21,636 bases of DNA from a bacterium UBP8_UBA6595 (GCA_002433595.1 DJIL01000009.1:1-21636); one strand, 5' to 3'. Counted from the stretch's first letter, positions 15,536 to 21,612 are shown. A program made the numbers and translations. The notes: a model not told the origin generated them from the sequence alone.

Positions 15536-16414
15536 TTATGCTGTTTGCAATTGCTGAGCAACAGCCTCCCCAATGCCTGCCGGCGAATCAACAACAACAA
15601 TACCACTGCTTCGCATAATGGCTTTTTTAGCGGCAGCGGACTCATCAGCTCCCGATACAATCGCGCCCGCATGGCCCATCCGTCTTCCCGGTGGCGCTGT
15701 TTCCCCCGCTATGAACCCAATAACCGGTTTTTTTCCATGCTGTTGCACATATTCGGCGGCTTCAATTTCCATAGACCCGCCAATTTCACCGATTAAAACC
15801 ACAGCGTCTGTTAACGGATCTGCATCAAATAAGGTTAACACCTCCAGCATACTTGTCCCAATAATTGGATCACCCCCAATGCCTACACAGGTGGATTGCC
15901 CCAACCCCACTCGACCAATTTGATACACAGCTTCATACGTTAGTGTTCCCGATTTGGACACAACACCAATACGCCCGGGTTTCGCTATAAAGCCCGGCAT
16001 AATACCCACTTTAGCCTGCTCCGGCGTTAATAGCCCCGGACAGTTTGGCCCAATTAAACGTGTTTGTTTATTTTTCAAATAAGCTTTGACCATGATCATA
16101 TCACGAACCGGAATGCCTTCAGTGATACACACTACCAACTCAATGCCCGCATCGGCGGCTTCCATAATTGCCTCTGCTGCAAATGGTGCTGGCACGAAAA
16201 TCAAGGATACATTCGCTTGAACAGACTGGCGTGCATCGTAGCAGGTATTAAATACGGGAACCCCTTCCAAAACACTTTGCCCCCCTTTTCCTGGTGTGAC
16301 ACCCCCGACAATATTGGATCCGTAAGCCAAACATTGCTCAGCATGAAAACTACCTTCCGACCCTGTAATACCCTGAACAATTATCCGTGATTCATTATCT
16401 ACTAAAATAGCCAT
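15536..16414 (-). CDS. sucD: succinyl-CoA synthetase, alpha subunit
   Basis: With SucC, interconverts succinyl-CoA and succinate with NTP formation in the TCA cycle. The CoA-binding N-terminus (VQGITGSEGSFHAEQCLAYG, 13-32), GPNCPGLLTP (122-131), and GRRMGHAGAIVSG with the phosphorylated histidine H248 are all present in a normal 292-residue chain. The ATG has a strong Shine-Dalgarno (AAAGGAGG, six bases upstream) in the 15-base gap after sucC. Confidence 0.98.
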   Translation of the reverse strand: MAILVDNESRIIVQGITGSEGSFHAEQCLAYGSNIVGGVTPGKGGQSVLEGVPVFNTCYDARQSVQANVSLIFVPAPFAAEAIMEAADAGIELVVCITEGIPVRDMIMVKAYLKNKQTRLIGPNCPGLLTPEQAKVGIMPGFIAKPGRIGVVSKSGTLTYEAVYQIGRVGLGQSTCVGIGGDPIIGTSMLEVLTLFDADPLTDAVVLIGEIGGSMEIEAAEYVQQHGKKPVIGFIAGETAPPGRRMGHAGAIVSGADESAAAKKAIMRSSGIVVVDSPAGIGEAVAQQLQTA

Positions 16415-16429
16415 TATTCGCCTCCTTTG

Positions 16430-17602
16430 TTATGACGCTGCCTGAACAACTTTTTGAGCGGCATCTTCTAAAGTAGTTGCCGATATAATAGAAACTCCAG
16501 ATTTATCTAATATTGTTTTAGCAACACTGGCGTTGGTTCCTTCCAGCCGAACAACTACGGGTACCGATAAATTCAGTTCAGATACCGCTTGTACAATGCC
16601 ATTTGCAACACGATCACATCGAACAATCCCACCAAAGATATTTACCAAAATGGCTTTAACATTGGGATCTGACAAAATAATTGAAAAGCCTTGTTTTACG
16701 GTTTCTACGTTAGCCCCACCCCCAACATCTAGAAAGTTTGCAGGCTCACCTCCTTCAAACTTAATAATATCCATGGTTGCCATGGCCAGGCCAGCGCCAT
16801 TAACCATGCATCCAACCGTTCCGTCTAATTTTACATAATTCAAATTGTGTTTACTGGCTTCAACTTCTGAAGGATCTTCTTCATGGGTGTCCCGCTGACT
16901 AGCAATCGTTTTTTGGCGATACAAGGCATTGTCATCAAAGTTAAATTTGGCATCTAACGCAACCAATTGATTATCGTCTGTTACTACCAAGGGGTTGACT
17001 TCAATTAATGAGGCATCTGCTGCTTCGTAACAACAGTATAATTTGATAAAGAAAGCAATCGCTTGCTTGTATACGTCTCCAGAAAGACCGAGCGAGCCAG
17101 CCAAATGTCTAGCTTGAAATGCTCGTAAACCTACCACAGGATCTACTACCACACGGGTAATTTTATCTGGGGTTTCGGCGGCTACCGTCTCAATATCGAC
17201 GCCACCTTCAGTTGAAACCATGACAACCGGACAACCGGTGGATCGGTCCAATGTAATCGCAACATAGTATTCGAATTGAATATCCAAGGCTTGTGCCACC
17301 AATACCTGTCGTACTAATTGACCGTCTGGACCCGTTTGATGAGTTACTAAATTCATACCTAAAATTGATTCGACAGCCTGCTTGGCAGACGCCGTATCTG
17401 GGCAAAATTTAACCCCACCCCCTTTACCTCGCCCGCCCGCATGAATTTGTGCCTTAATCACAACCGCTTGGGTATTAAATTGCTGCTGAACAGCAGTAAT
17501 TGCGGCATCCGCAGCGGATACCTCAGACACGACAAACCCATCTTGTATGGCGATCTTGTACTCTTTTAATAATTCTTTTGCTTGATACTCATGAATATTC
17601 AT
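16430..17602 (-). CDS. sucC: succinyl-CoA synthetase, beta subunit
   Basis: The nucleotide-binding ATP-grasp subunit. MNIHEYQAKELLKEY is the invariant opening, KAQIHAGGRGKGGGVK (50-65) is the ATP-grasp lysine/glycine region, and VNGAGLAMATMDIIK, LDVGGGA and ILVNIFGGIVRCD form the C-terminal CoA-ligase domain. At 390 residues it is full length. Whether it prefers ATP or GTP cannot be read reliably. The ATG overlaps the hemJ stop (ATGA), with GAGGAG four to five bases upstream inside hemJ. Codon-level overlap makes hemJ-sucC-sucD-BioD-like one transcript. Confidence 0.98.
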   Translation of the reverse strand: MNIHEYQAKELLKEYKIAIQDGFVVSEVSAADAAITAVQQQFNTQAVVIKAQIHAGGRGKGGGVKFCPDTASAKQAVESILGMNLVTHQTGPDGQLVRQVLVAQALDIQFEYYVAITLDRSTGCPVVMVSTEGGVDIETVAAETPDKITRVVVDPVVGLRAFQARHLAGSLGLSGDVYKQAIAFFIKLYCCYEAADASLIEVNPLVVTDDNQLVALDAKFNFDDNALYRQKTIASQRDTHEEDPSEVEASKHNLNYVKLDGTVGCMVNGAGLAMATMDIIKFEGGEPANFLDVGGGANVETVKQGFSIILSDPNVKAILVNIFGGIVRCDRVANGIVQAVSELNLSVPVVVRLEGTNASVAKTILDKSGVSIISATTLEDAAQKVVQAAS

Positions 17603-18123
17603 ACTGTCTCCTCAATTTTAATTAACTTTGATACTACAACCGCTAAAACACCAAAAAAAATCACAGTCGCGACTACTGGAATGCCGACTGCGACTGTTCG
17701 CGTAGAGACAAAAAACACAATAGCAATCAACAAAATACTGGGTATTTCATTCGCAATGCGCAATGTTCGAGAACTTTTCGGCAACCGTTTAGGACTAACC
17801 ACACAGCGGTGTGCCCAAATATGATATACCCATAGTAAAACGACACACCCTAACTTTGCATGCATCCATGGATGACTTAATGCACCCGTTTGCATTAATA
17901 AGTGCAACCCGATTAGCGTCGTTAAAATACCACTCGGCCAAGTAATAATATAAAACAAGCGCTTCATCATGATGCACAATTGCTGAGACACTTTGGCTGA
18001 GCCCTGCTGCGAATCTTTACGCGCTTCAACATAGTAAACAAACAGCCGTCCAATATATAGCAAGCCCGCAAACCAGCAAACCATAAAAATAATATGTAAA
18101 GCACGCATGATATTTAAGTCCAT
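17599..18123 (-). CDS. hemJ: protoporphyrinogen oxidase HemJ (CopD/UPF0093-like membrane protein)
   Basis: An integral membrane haem-synthesis enzyme that oxidises protoporphyrinogen IX. Visible HemJ features: MRALHIIFMVCWFAGLLYIGRL with the conserved histidine H10, MMKRLFYIITWPSGILTTLIGL, WMHAKLGCVVLLWVYH with K90 and H101, and RIANEIPSILLIAIV. Four to five hydrophobic helices are evident. At 174 residues it is longer than the roughly 140 typical because of an extra C-terminal hydrophobic segment. Either the first ATG or the one at codon 6 (18108) may be the start; the second gives the usual family N-terminus. No Shine-Dalgarno precedes either, and it heads the long array directly beside the DnaA-box region. 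Confidence 0.88.
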   Translation of the reverse strand: MDLNIMRALHIIFMVCWFAGLLYIGRLFVYYVEARKDSQQGSAKVSQQLCIMMKRLFYIITWPSGILTTLIGLHLLMQTGALSHPWMHAKLGCVVLLWVYHIWAHRCVVSPKRLPKSSRTLRIANEIPSILLIAIVFFVSTRTVAVGIPVVATVIFFGVLAVVVSKLIKIEETV

Positions 18124-18134
18124 TATAGGAAATA

Positions 18135-18164
18135 AAAATACGACAACCCATTAGTAATTGTCAA
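18135..18164 (-). promoter_or_regulatory. candidate promoter of hemJ and the downstream array
   Basis: Minus strand: a perfect -35 TTGACA (18159-18164), 18-base spacer, and TATTTT (18135-18140). The predicted start lies about 4 bases before the first hemJ ATG. A TATAAT also overlaps that ATG (18122-18127) and could serve a start at codon 6. Confidence 0.45.
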
Positions 18165-18175
18165 TAACCAGATTT

Positions 18176-18210
18176 GTTATCCCCAGTATTTCAGCCCCCT
18201 TGTGGATAAC
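18176..18210. repeat. inverted DnaA-box pair, copy 1
   Basis: GTTATCCCCA (18176-18185) and TGTGGATAAC (18201-18210) face each other across 15 bases. Ten-base arms pair except for one C/T mismatch. The right arm is a perfect DnaA box on the minus strand, the left arm an 8/9 match on the plus strand. Confidence 0.7.
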
Positions 18211-18230
18211 CCGTGAGTAACCGGGTTTTT
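18208..18230. repeat. GC hairpin followed by T run in the intergenic region
   Basis: AACCCG (18208-18213) pairs with CGGGTT (18222-18227) across an 8-base loop and leads into TTT. A second possible stem, CCGGGT (18221-18226) with ACCCGG (18238-18243), shares one arm, so the two are mutually exclusive. No upstream plus-strand gene needs a terminator here, so it may be part of the origin-like structure. Confidence 0.35.
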
Positions 18231-18360
18231 AACGGGTACCCGGCATGTGTTATACACCCGCTTGTTCGGCTTACTCCCACCGGTATAAAACACTGTATTT
18301 TGAGCTTAAAAAAATAAATTTCAGTCTTTTTTTTTTATCGGAAACTATGGTGAAATTTAA

Positions 18361-18395
18361 ATTATCCCCATACCTGCGCGCATTCTGTGGATAAT
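18361..18395. repeat. inverted DnaA-box pair, copy 2
   Basis: ATTATCCCCA (18361-18370) and TGTGGATAAT (18386-18395) with the same 15-base spacing and the same single mismatch as copy 1, lying 185 bases away. The outermost base pair is A/T here and G/C in copy 1, so the pairing is kept while the base changes. The right arm overlaps or abuts the predicted comF -35. Confidence 0.7.
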
Positions 18396-18398
18396 GTG

Positions 18399-18427
18399 TT
18401 GAAAACAGGCTTGATTTGAGTTAAATT
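18399..18427 (+). promoter_or_regulatory. candidate promoter of comF
   Basis: TTGAAA (18399-18404), 17-base spacer, TAAATT (18422-18427). The -10 ends 9 bases before the comF ATG, implying a nearly leaderless transcript. The -35 begins 4 bases after a perfect DnaA box, so DnaA binding could compete with or affect RNA polymerase. Confidence 0.4.
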
Positions 18428-18436
18428 AGATAGAGA

Positions 18437-19087
18437 ATGCAGCATTTACACTCAATATTTAAGCATTTTTTAACCCCCATCAACCAGCATTGTTTGCCCA
18501 GTCATTGTCATCATTGCAAAGCCGCTTTACCGGACTTAGAAACACATTATGCACTGTGCCATCGCTGCCGAAAACTTTGTGTACCTAAACCCATGGTATT
18601 TCATAAAAAGAACTATGCGATTCATGCATTATTTGAATTTACCAGCGTGATTCAAACTATTATACATAGCCTTAAATTTGAATACAATCCATCCGCTGTT
18701 GATGGTTTACTCCCCCCTTGCATCGACATTCCAACTGCCGATGTAATCATTCCCGTTCCCAGCCATACCAGCCGCATTCGTCAGCGTGGTTTCGACCATA
18801 TTGAAGTACTCTTTAAACCGCTCTATACGCATCGGTATTACCCCTGCATACAGCGCGTCAAGAAGACCCCCTCCCTCTACGACAAAACGGCCAGTTTTCG
18901 TGAAAAAATATTAAAAAACGCCTTTCAATGTGTCCCCGAATACACCTATGATTTTACCGGAAAGTCGGTATTGGTTGTCGATGACATTTACACCTCTGGA
19001 AGCACAATTGACGCTATGGTTACCTGCATAAAGGCTCATTACACGCCCGCTTGTATCACAGCCTTTGCATTGTGCCGAAAATTGTAA
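18437..19087 (+). CDS. comF: ComF-family phosphoribosyltransferase-like protein
   Basis: A 216-residue ComF/GntX-type protein, linked in other bacteria to uptake and processing of transforming DNA. The N-terminal zinc-ribbon cysteines are C24xxC27 and C41xxC44. The middle has PVPSHTSRIRQRGFDH (106-121), and the C-terminus has the PRPP-binding motif VLVVDDIYTSGST (178-190) of type I phosphoribosyltransferases. KTPSLYDKTASFREK matches the family's TxxQ...R...N region loosely. There is no Shine-Dalgarno; the -10-like element is 9 bases upstream. The stop lies inside an 18-base palindrome. No other competence genes are in view, so a role in transformation is family knowledge only. Confidence 0.9.
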   Translation: MQHLHSIFKHFLTPINQHCLPSHCHHCKAALPDLETHYALCHRCRKLCVPKPMVFHKKNYAIHALFEFTSVIQTIIHSLKFEYNPSAVDGLLPPCIDIPTADVIIPVPSHTSRIRQRGFDHIEVLFKPLYTHRYYPCIQRVKKTPSLYDKTASFREKILKNAFQCVPEYTYDFTGKSVLVVDDIYTSGSTIDAMVTCIKAHYTPACITAFALCRKL

Positions 19088-19098
19088 TCGATTACAAT
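19081..19098. promoter_or_regulatory. perfect 18-base palindrome at the comF end
   Basis: ATTGTAATCGATTACAAT reads the same on both strands with no spacer. It includes the comF stop codon and ends 7 bases before the SurA-like ATG. No T run follows, so it is not an intrinsic terminator. The form is that of a homodimeric repressor site; a binding protein cannot be named. Confidence 0.5.
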
Positions 19099-19105
19099 AG
19101 AAAGC

Positions 19106-20107
19106 ATGAATCGATATGTCTATAGTACTGCCATTTTATTTATAATTGCAGGCAATATTTATGGAAATACTTTACTTTCTGAATCAATGAACTCCAGCGT
19201 TGTTTTGGATATCAATGAAAATTTAATAAACTATGACTTTTTTAGATCCACTTTATCCACGCAGCACACACTGCTTCAAACCCAAACACATGCGGGGTAT
19301 CTATCGTATAGCGATCAACTTAACGTTGCGTTCCTAAGCAACCAGCTAATTGATACAATTATTGAGTTTAGCCTCTTGCTACATATTGGTGAAGCTATTG
19401 GGATTAAGCTGGGGCAATCTGAACTGGACGATGCCAAAAAGCGCTACTTGAAGCAACTATCCACTACCAAACTTAACGATAAGCACCCTGCTGGGCTATT
19501 AAATTATGCCAATTTAATTGGAAAAAAACGCTATGTTAAGCAAGCTATTTTAAATCACTTAGAAACCCAGTTATCCCCCAAGTACATTAATCAGGTGATT
19601 CGTGAAAACCCCGGTATATCATTAACTCAGAAACACATTGCCTACGAAAGCATCAAATTGGAATCAGGCCCCATTATTTATAAAATTCGTGATCAGAAAA
19701 AATGGAAGAAAATCAAAAAACTAACCCATGATTTAACGCCCATTGCCCTGTCTCAAACCGACCCTCAACCTTTTGAGCAGTGCCCCCATGCTATTCAAAC
19801 GCTACTTCTTAAAATGACCCATATTAAGCGCCCTATTGTGTACGATGATGGGCAACATATTTGGGCGCTATCTATTATTAATATTCGTGATAACACCCAA
19901 ATTAATGCAAAAACAGCCCTGCATCGAGCTGTTGCACAGCACTATTTAACCAACTGGCTGGCCGAAGCGGGTACGCACACCAATATTACCATTAATAAAG
20001 ACTATATTATGGGCATTCGTCCCCACGACTCTATTATTCAGGACTGGGTCCCTAGAATAGAATATTTTATTGATTACCCAATAACTCAAGGAATTTCACG
20101 TGCTTGA
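19106..20107 (+). CDS. SurA-like secreted chaperone/foldase with degenerate PPIase region
   Basis: A 333-residue exported protein. Residues 1-20 form a signal peptide: short basic start, hydrophobic STAILFIIAGNIYG core, likely cleavage near G20. Residues about 70-115 (NQLIDTIIEFSLLLHIGEAIGIKLGQSELDDAKKRY) resemble the N-terminal helical chaperone domain of SurA (L-I-D-x-LL-x-x-A-x-x-x-GI-x-x-x-x-x-EL). The second half (about 185-275) has a parvulin-like order of strands, ending HIWALSIINIRD, but lacks clear catalytic motifs. I infer a periplasmic chaperone for outer-membrane proteins; confidence is moderate as the match is remote. It follows comF by 18 bases and overlaps pheS by 8. Confidence 0.55.
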   Translation: MNRYVYSTAILFIIAGNIYGNTLLSESMNSSVVLDINENLINYDFFRSTLSTQHTLLQTQTHAGYLSYSDQLNVAFLSNQLIDTIIEFSLLLHIGEAIGIKLGQSELDDAKKRYLKQLSTTKLNDKHPAGLLNYANLIGKKRYVKQAILNHLETQLSPKYINQVIRENPGISLTQKHIAYESIKLESGPIIYKIRDQKKWKKIKKLTHDLTPIALSQTDPQPFEQCPHAIQTLLLKMTHIKRPIVYDDGQHIWALSIINIRDNTQINAKTALHRAVAQHYLTNWLAEAGTHTNITINKDYIMGIRPHDSIIQDWVPRIEYFIDYPITQGISRA

Positions 20108-21089
20108 CATTAATTTAGATACCTTACAATCCGACCATTTACTAGCCATTAATAACGCTCAAAGCTTAGAGTCTTTAGAGAAATTGAAGTTAACAATACT
20201 AGGAAAAAAAGGTGTTTTAACAGACGCTCTAAAAACTATTGGGCAGCAGCCCAAAGCCAAACGTTCAGAATTTGGACAATCGATTAACGCCATTAAAGCA
20301 ACCGTACTGGATGCGCTTGAAAAAAAAACCGAACACTTACGCAATAAAGCCATGCAGCATCAAGTAAAAACAGAACGCGTGGATGTTACACAGCCCGTTA
20401 ATACAGATCCTTGTGGGCATATTCATCCGATCACCCAAACCACTCGGAGTATTTGCGATTTTTTTGCTCGCCATGGATACTCCGTGAAACAAGGCCCCGA
20501 AATTGAAACAGATTTTTATAATTTTAAAGCGCTTAATATTCCCGATGATCATCCCGCTCGAGATATGCATGACACCTTTTATCTAGACCCCAATCATTTA
20601 TTGCGTACGCATACCAGCCCTGTTCAAATTCATGTCATGGAAACTCATGCGTTGCCCATTCAAATTATTGTGCCTGGCCGAGTATACCGCTGTGACTCCG
20701 ACAGCTCCCATTCAGCCGTTTTTCATCAAATTGAAGGACTTCTAGTTTCCAAAACAGCAACATTTTCCGAACTCAAATCGACCCTCACCCACTTTTTAAA
20801 AGACATGTTTGGCAGTGATAAACAAGTTCGATTCCGACCCAGCTACTTTCCGTTTACTGAACCATCGGCTGAGGTTGACGTTGAATGGACCGATAGCCAA
20901 CCCTGGCTAGAAATTTTAGGCTGCGGCATGGTTCATCCAAATGTGCTCAAAGCCGTTAATATTGACCCAACTGTTTACAAAGGGTTTGCTTTTGGCCTAG
21001 GCGTTGAACGCATCGCAATGCTAAACTATGGCATTCCATCCATTAAACTGTTTTACGAAAACGATCAGCGATTTCTAAATCAGTTTTAG
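20100..21089 (+). CDS. pheS: phenylalanine--tRNA ligase, alpha subunit
   Basis: Class II synthetase subunit that activates phenylalanine for tRNA-Phe. The N-terminal coiled-coil tRNA-binding arm (1-95) precedes the catalytic domain with HPITQTTRSICDFF, GPEIETDFYNF, RTHTSPVQIHVM, motif 2 VYRCDSDSSHSAVFHQIEG, RPSYFPFTEPSAEVDV, and motif 3 GFAFGLGVERIAML. The 329-residue length is normal. The start is GTG at 20100, with AAGGA seven bases upstream; the next in-frame ATG is well inside the arm. pheT, which normally follows, is absent: the next gene is convergent rpsJ. PheS works only as an alpha2beta2 tetramer in bacteria, so pheT must be elsewhere. Confidence 0.97.
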   Translation: MLDINLDTLQSDHLLAINNAQSLESLEKLKLTILGKKGVLTDALKTIGQQPKAKRSEFGQSINAIKATVLDALEKKTEHLRNKAMQHQVKTERVDVTQPVNTDPCGHIHPITQTTRSICDFFARHGYSVKQGPEIETDFYNFKALNIPDDHPARDMHDTFYLDPNHLLRTHTSPVQIHVMETHALPIQIIVPGRVYRCDSDSSHSAVFHQIEGLLVSKTATFSELKSTLTHFLKDMFGSDKQVRFRPSYFPFTEPSAEVDVEWTDSQPWLEILGCGMVHPNVLKAVNIDPTVYKGFAFGLGVERIAMLNYGIPSIKLFYENDQRFLNQF

Positions 21090-21154
21090 ACACCCCTCTA
21101 TCTAACCCAACCCTCTACCCAAAAAATAACCCCTCAATCCCCTCTTGCTCGCTG
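21090..21154. other. convergent intergenic spacer between pheS and rpsJ with six G runs on the minus strand
   Basis: Sixty-five bases between two converging genes. The plus strand is almost pure pyrimidine blocks: CCCC/CCC runs at 21093, 21106, 21111, 21118, 21130 and 21139, with loops of 9, 2, 4, 9 and 5 bases. On the minus strand, which is transcribed as the rpsJ 3' end, this gives six G runs able in principle to form a long-loop G-quadruplex. No standard hairpin-plus-U-run terminator is evident for either gene. Confidence 0.45.
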
Positions 21155-21162
21155 TTAGCGAG
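21148..21162. repeat. tight hairpin over the rpsJ stop codon
   Basis: CTCGCT (21148-21153) pairs perfectly with AGCGAG (21157-21162) around a 3-base loop. On the minus strand it spans the last two codons and the TAA of rpsJ. There is no U run within reach, so by itself it is not a standard terminator; it could be a 3' stability element. Confidence 0.45.
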
Positions 21163-21607
21163 ATATCTGGCGAACCTCGATATCAACCCCTGATGGCAAA
21201 TCCAACTCCATTAGCGAATTTACTGTGGCTGATGGCGGATCTAAAATATCTACAAACCGGCTGTGTATTGATAACTCCCAATGTTCTCCACCGCGCTTAT
21301 CTACGTGTGGTGACTTTAAAATACACCATCGACGTTTTTTCGTTGGCAATGGGACCGGCCCCACAACTGTTGCTCCAGAGTATCGTCCAGTTTCAACAAT
21401 ACGTGCGACCGACTGGTCTAGTAATAATTGATCAAATGACTTTAGCTTAATGCGAATACATTGAGTTGTAGCTGAAGATTTTACAACTTCCGGATTCGCT
21501 GCTTTCTTCTTAGTGGATGCTTTTTTAGCGACTGGCTTTGCTTTAGTCACTGACTTGCCGGATGCTTTCGCAACCGGTTTTAACTTTTTTTTCTTATCGT
21601 CTGCCAT
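21155..21607 (-). CDS. rpsJ: 30S ribosomal protein S10 with Lys/Ala-rich N-terminal extension
   Basis: S10 is a 30S head protein that also partners NusB in antitermination. Residues 51-149 are the S10 domain: IRIKLKSFDQLLLDQSVARIVETG, VGPVPLPTKKRRW, ILKSPHVDKRGGEHWELSIHSRFVDIL and LMELDLPSGVDIEV. Ahead of it is a 50-residue tail made mostly of Lys, Ala, Val, Pro, Ser and Thr (repeated KxxxKPVAKK-like patterns), resembling histone-H1 tails; normal S10 is about 100 residues and starts at the first strand. The ATG lies 5 bases after the tuf stop with only a weak GAG upstream, so it depends on coupling to tuf. Downstream rplC is missing: pheS comes in from the opposite direction. Confidence 0.95.
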   Translation of the reverse strand: MADDKKKKLKPVAKASGKSVTKAKPVAKKASTKKKAANPEVVKSSATTQCIRIKLKSFDQLLLDQSVARIVETGRYSGATVVGPVPLPTKKRRWCILKSPHVDKRGGEHWELSIHSRFVDILDPPSATVNSLMELDLPSGVDIEVRQISR

Positions 21608-21612
21608 TAGAA

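Larger units (their letters stand above)
18124..18436. other. origin-like divergent intergenic region with DnaA-box cluster
   Basis: The only long gene-free stretch. It contains five DnaA-box-like 9-mers: TTATCCCCA at 18177 and 18362 (plus), perfect TTATCCACA on the minus strand at 18201-18209 and 18386-18394, and TTATACACC at 18250 (plus). Between the two outer groups lies an AT-rich segment (about 18285-18365) with A7 and T10 runs, like a DNA-unwinding element. GC-rich short inverted repeats occupy 18208-18243. Gene direction flips here. This composition fits a replication origin, or a DnaA-binding regulatory or titration site. Against an active bidirectional origin, C exceeds G on the plus strand on both sides, and neither dnaA nor dnaN is present in the window. 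Confidence 0.5.

Noticed and set aside
15573..15923. Plus-strand 116-codon frame opposite sucD, rich in Pro, Ser and Ile
   Set aside because: The composition is what antisense of a conserved enzyme gives; sucD accounts for every base.
18208..18230. Intrinsic terminator on the plus strand
   Set aside because: The stem is only six pairs, there is no upstream plus-strand gene to terminate, and it would lie before comF.
18308..18336. A7...T10 pairing as a hairpin terminator
   Set aside because: A pure A/T stem with no GC content is not a credible terminator; the runs are better seen as part of an AT-rich unwinding-type segment.
21145..21450. Plus-strand open frame of 101 codons opposite rpsJ
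   Set aside because: It is the antisense of the S10 gene, has no recognisable domain, and the conserved S10 sequence explains the region.
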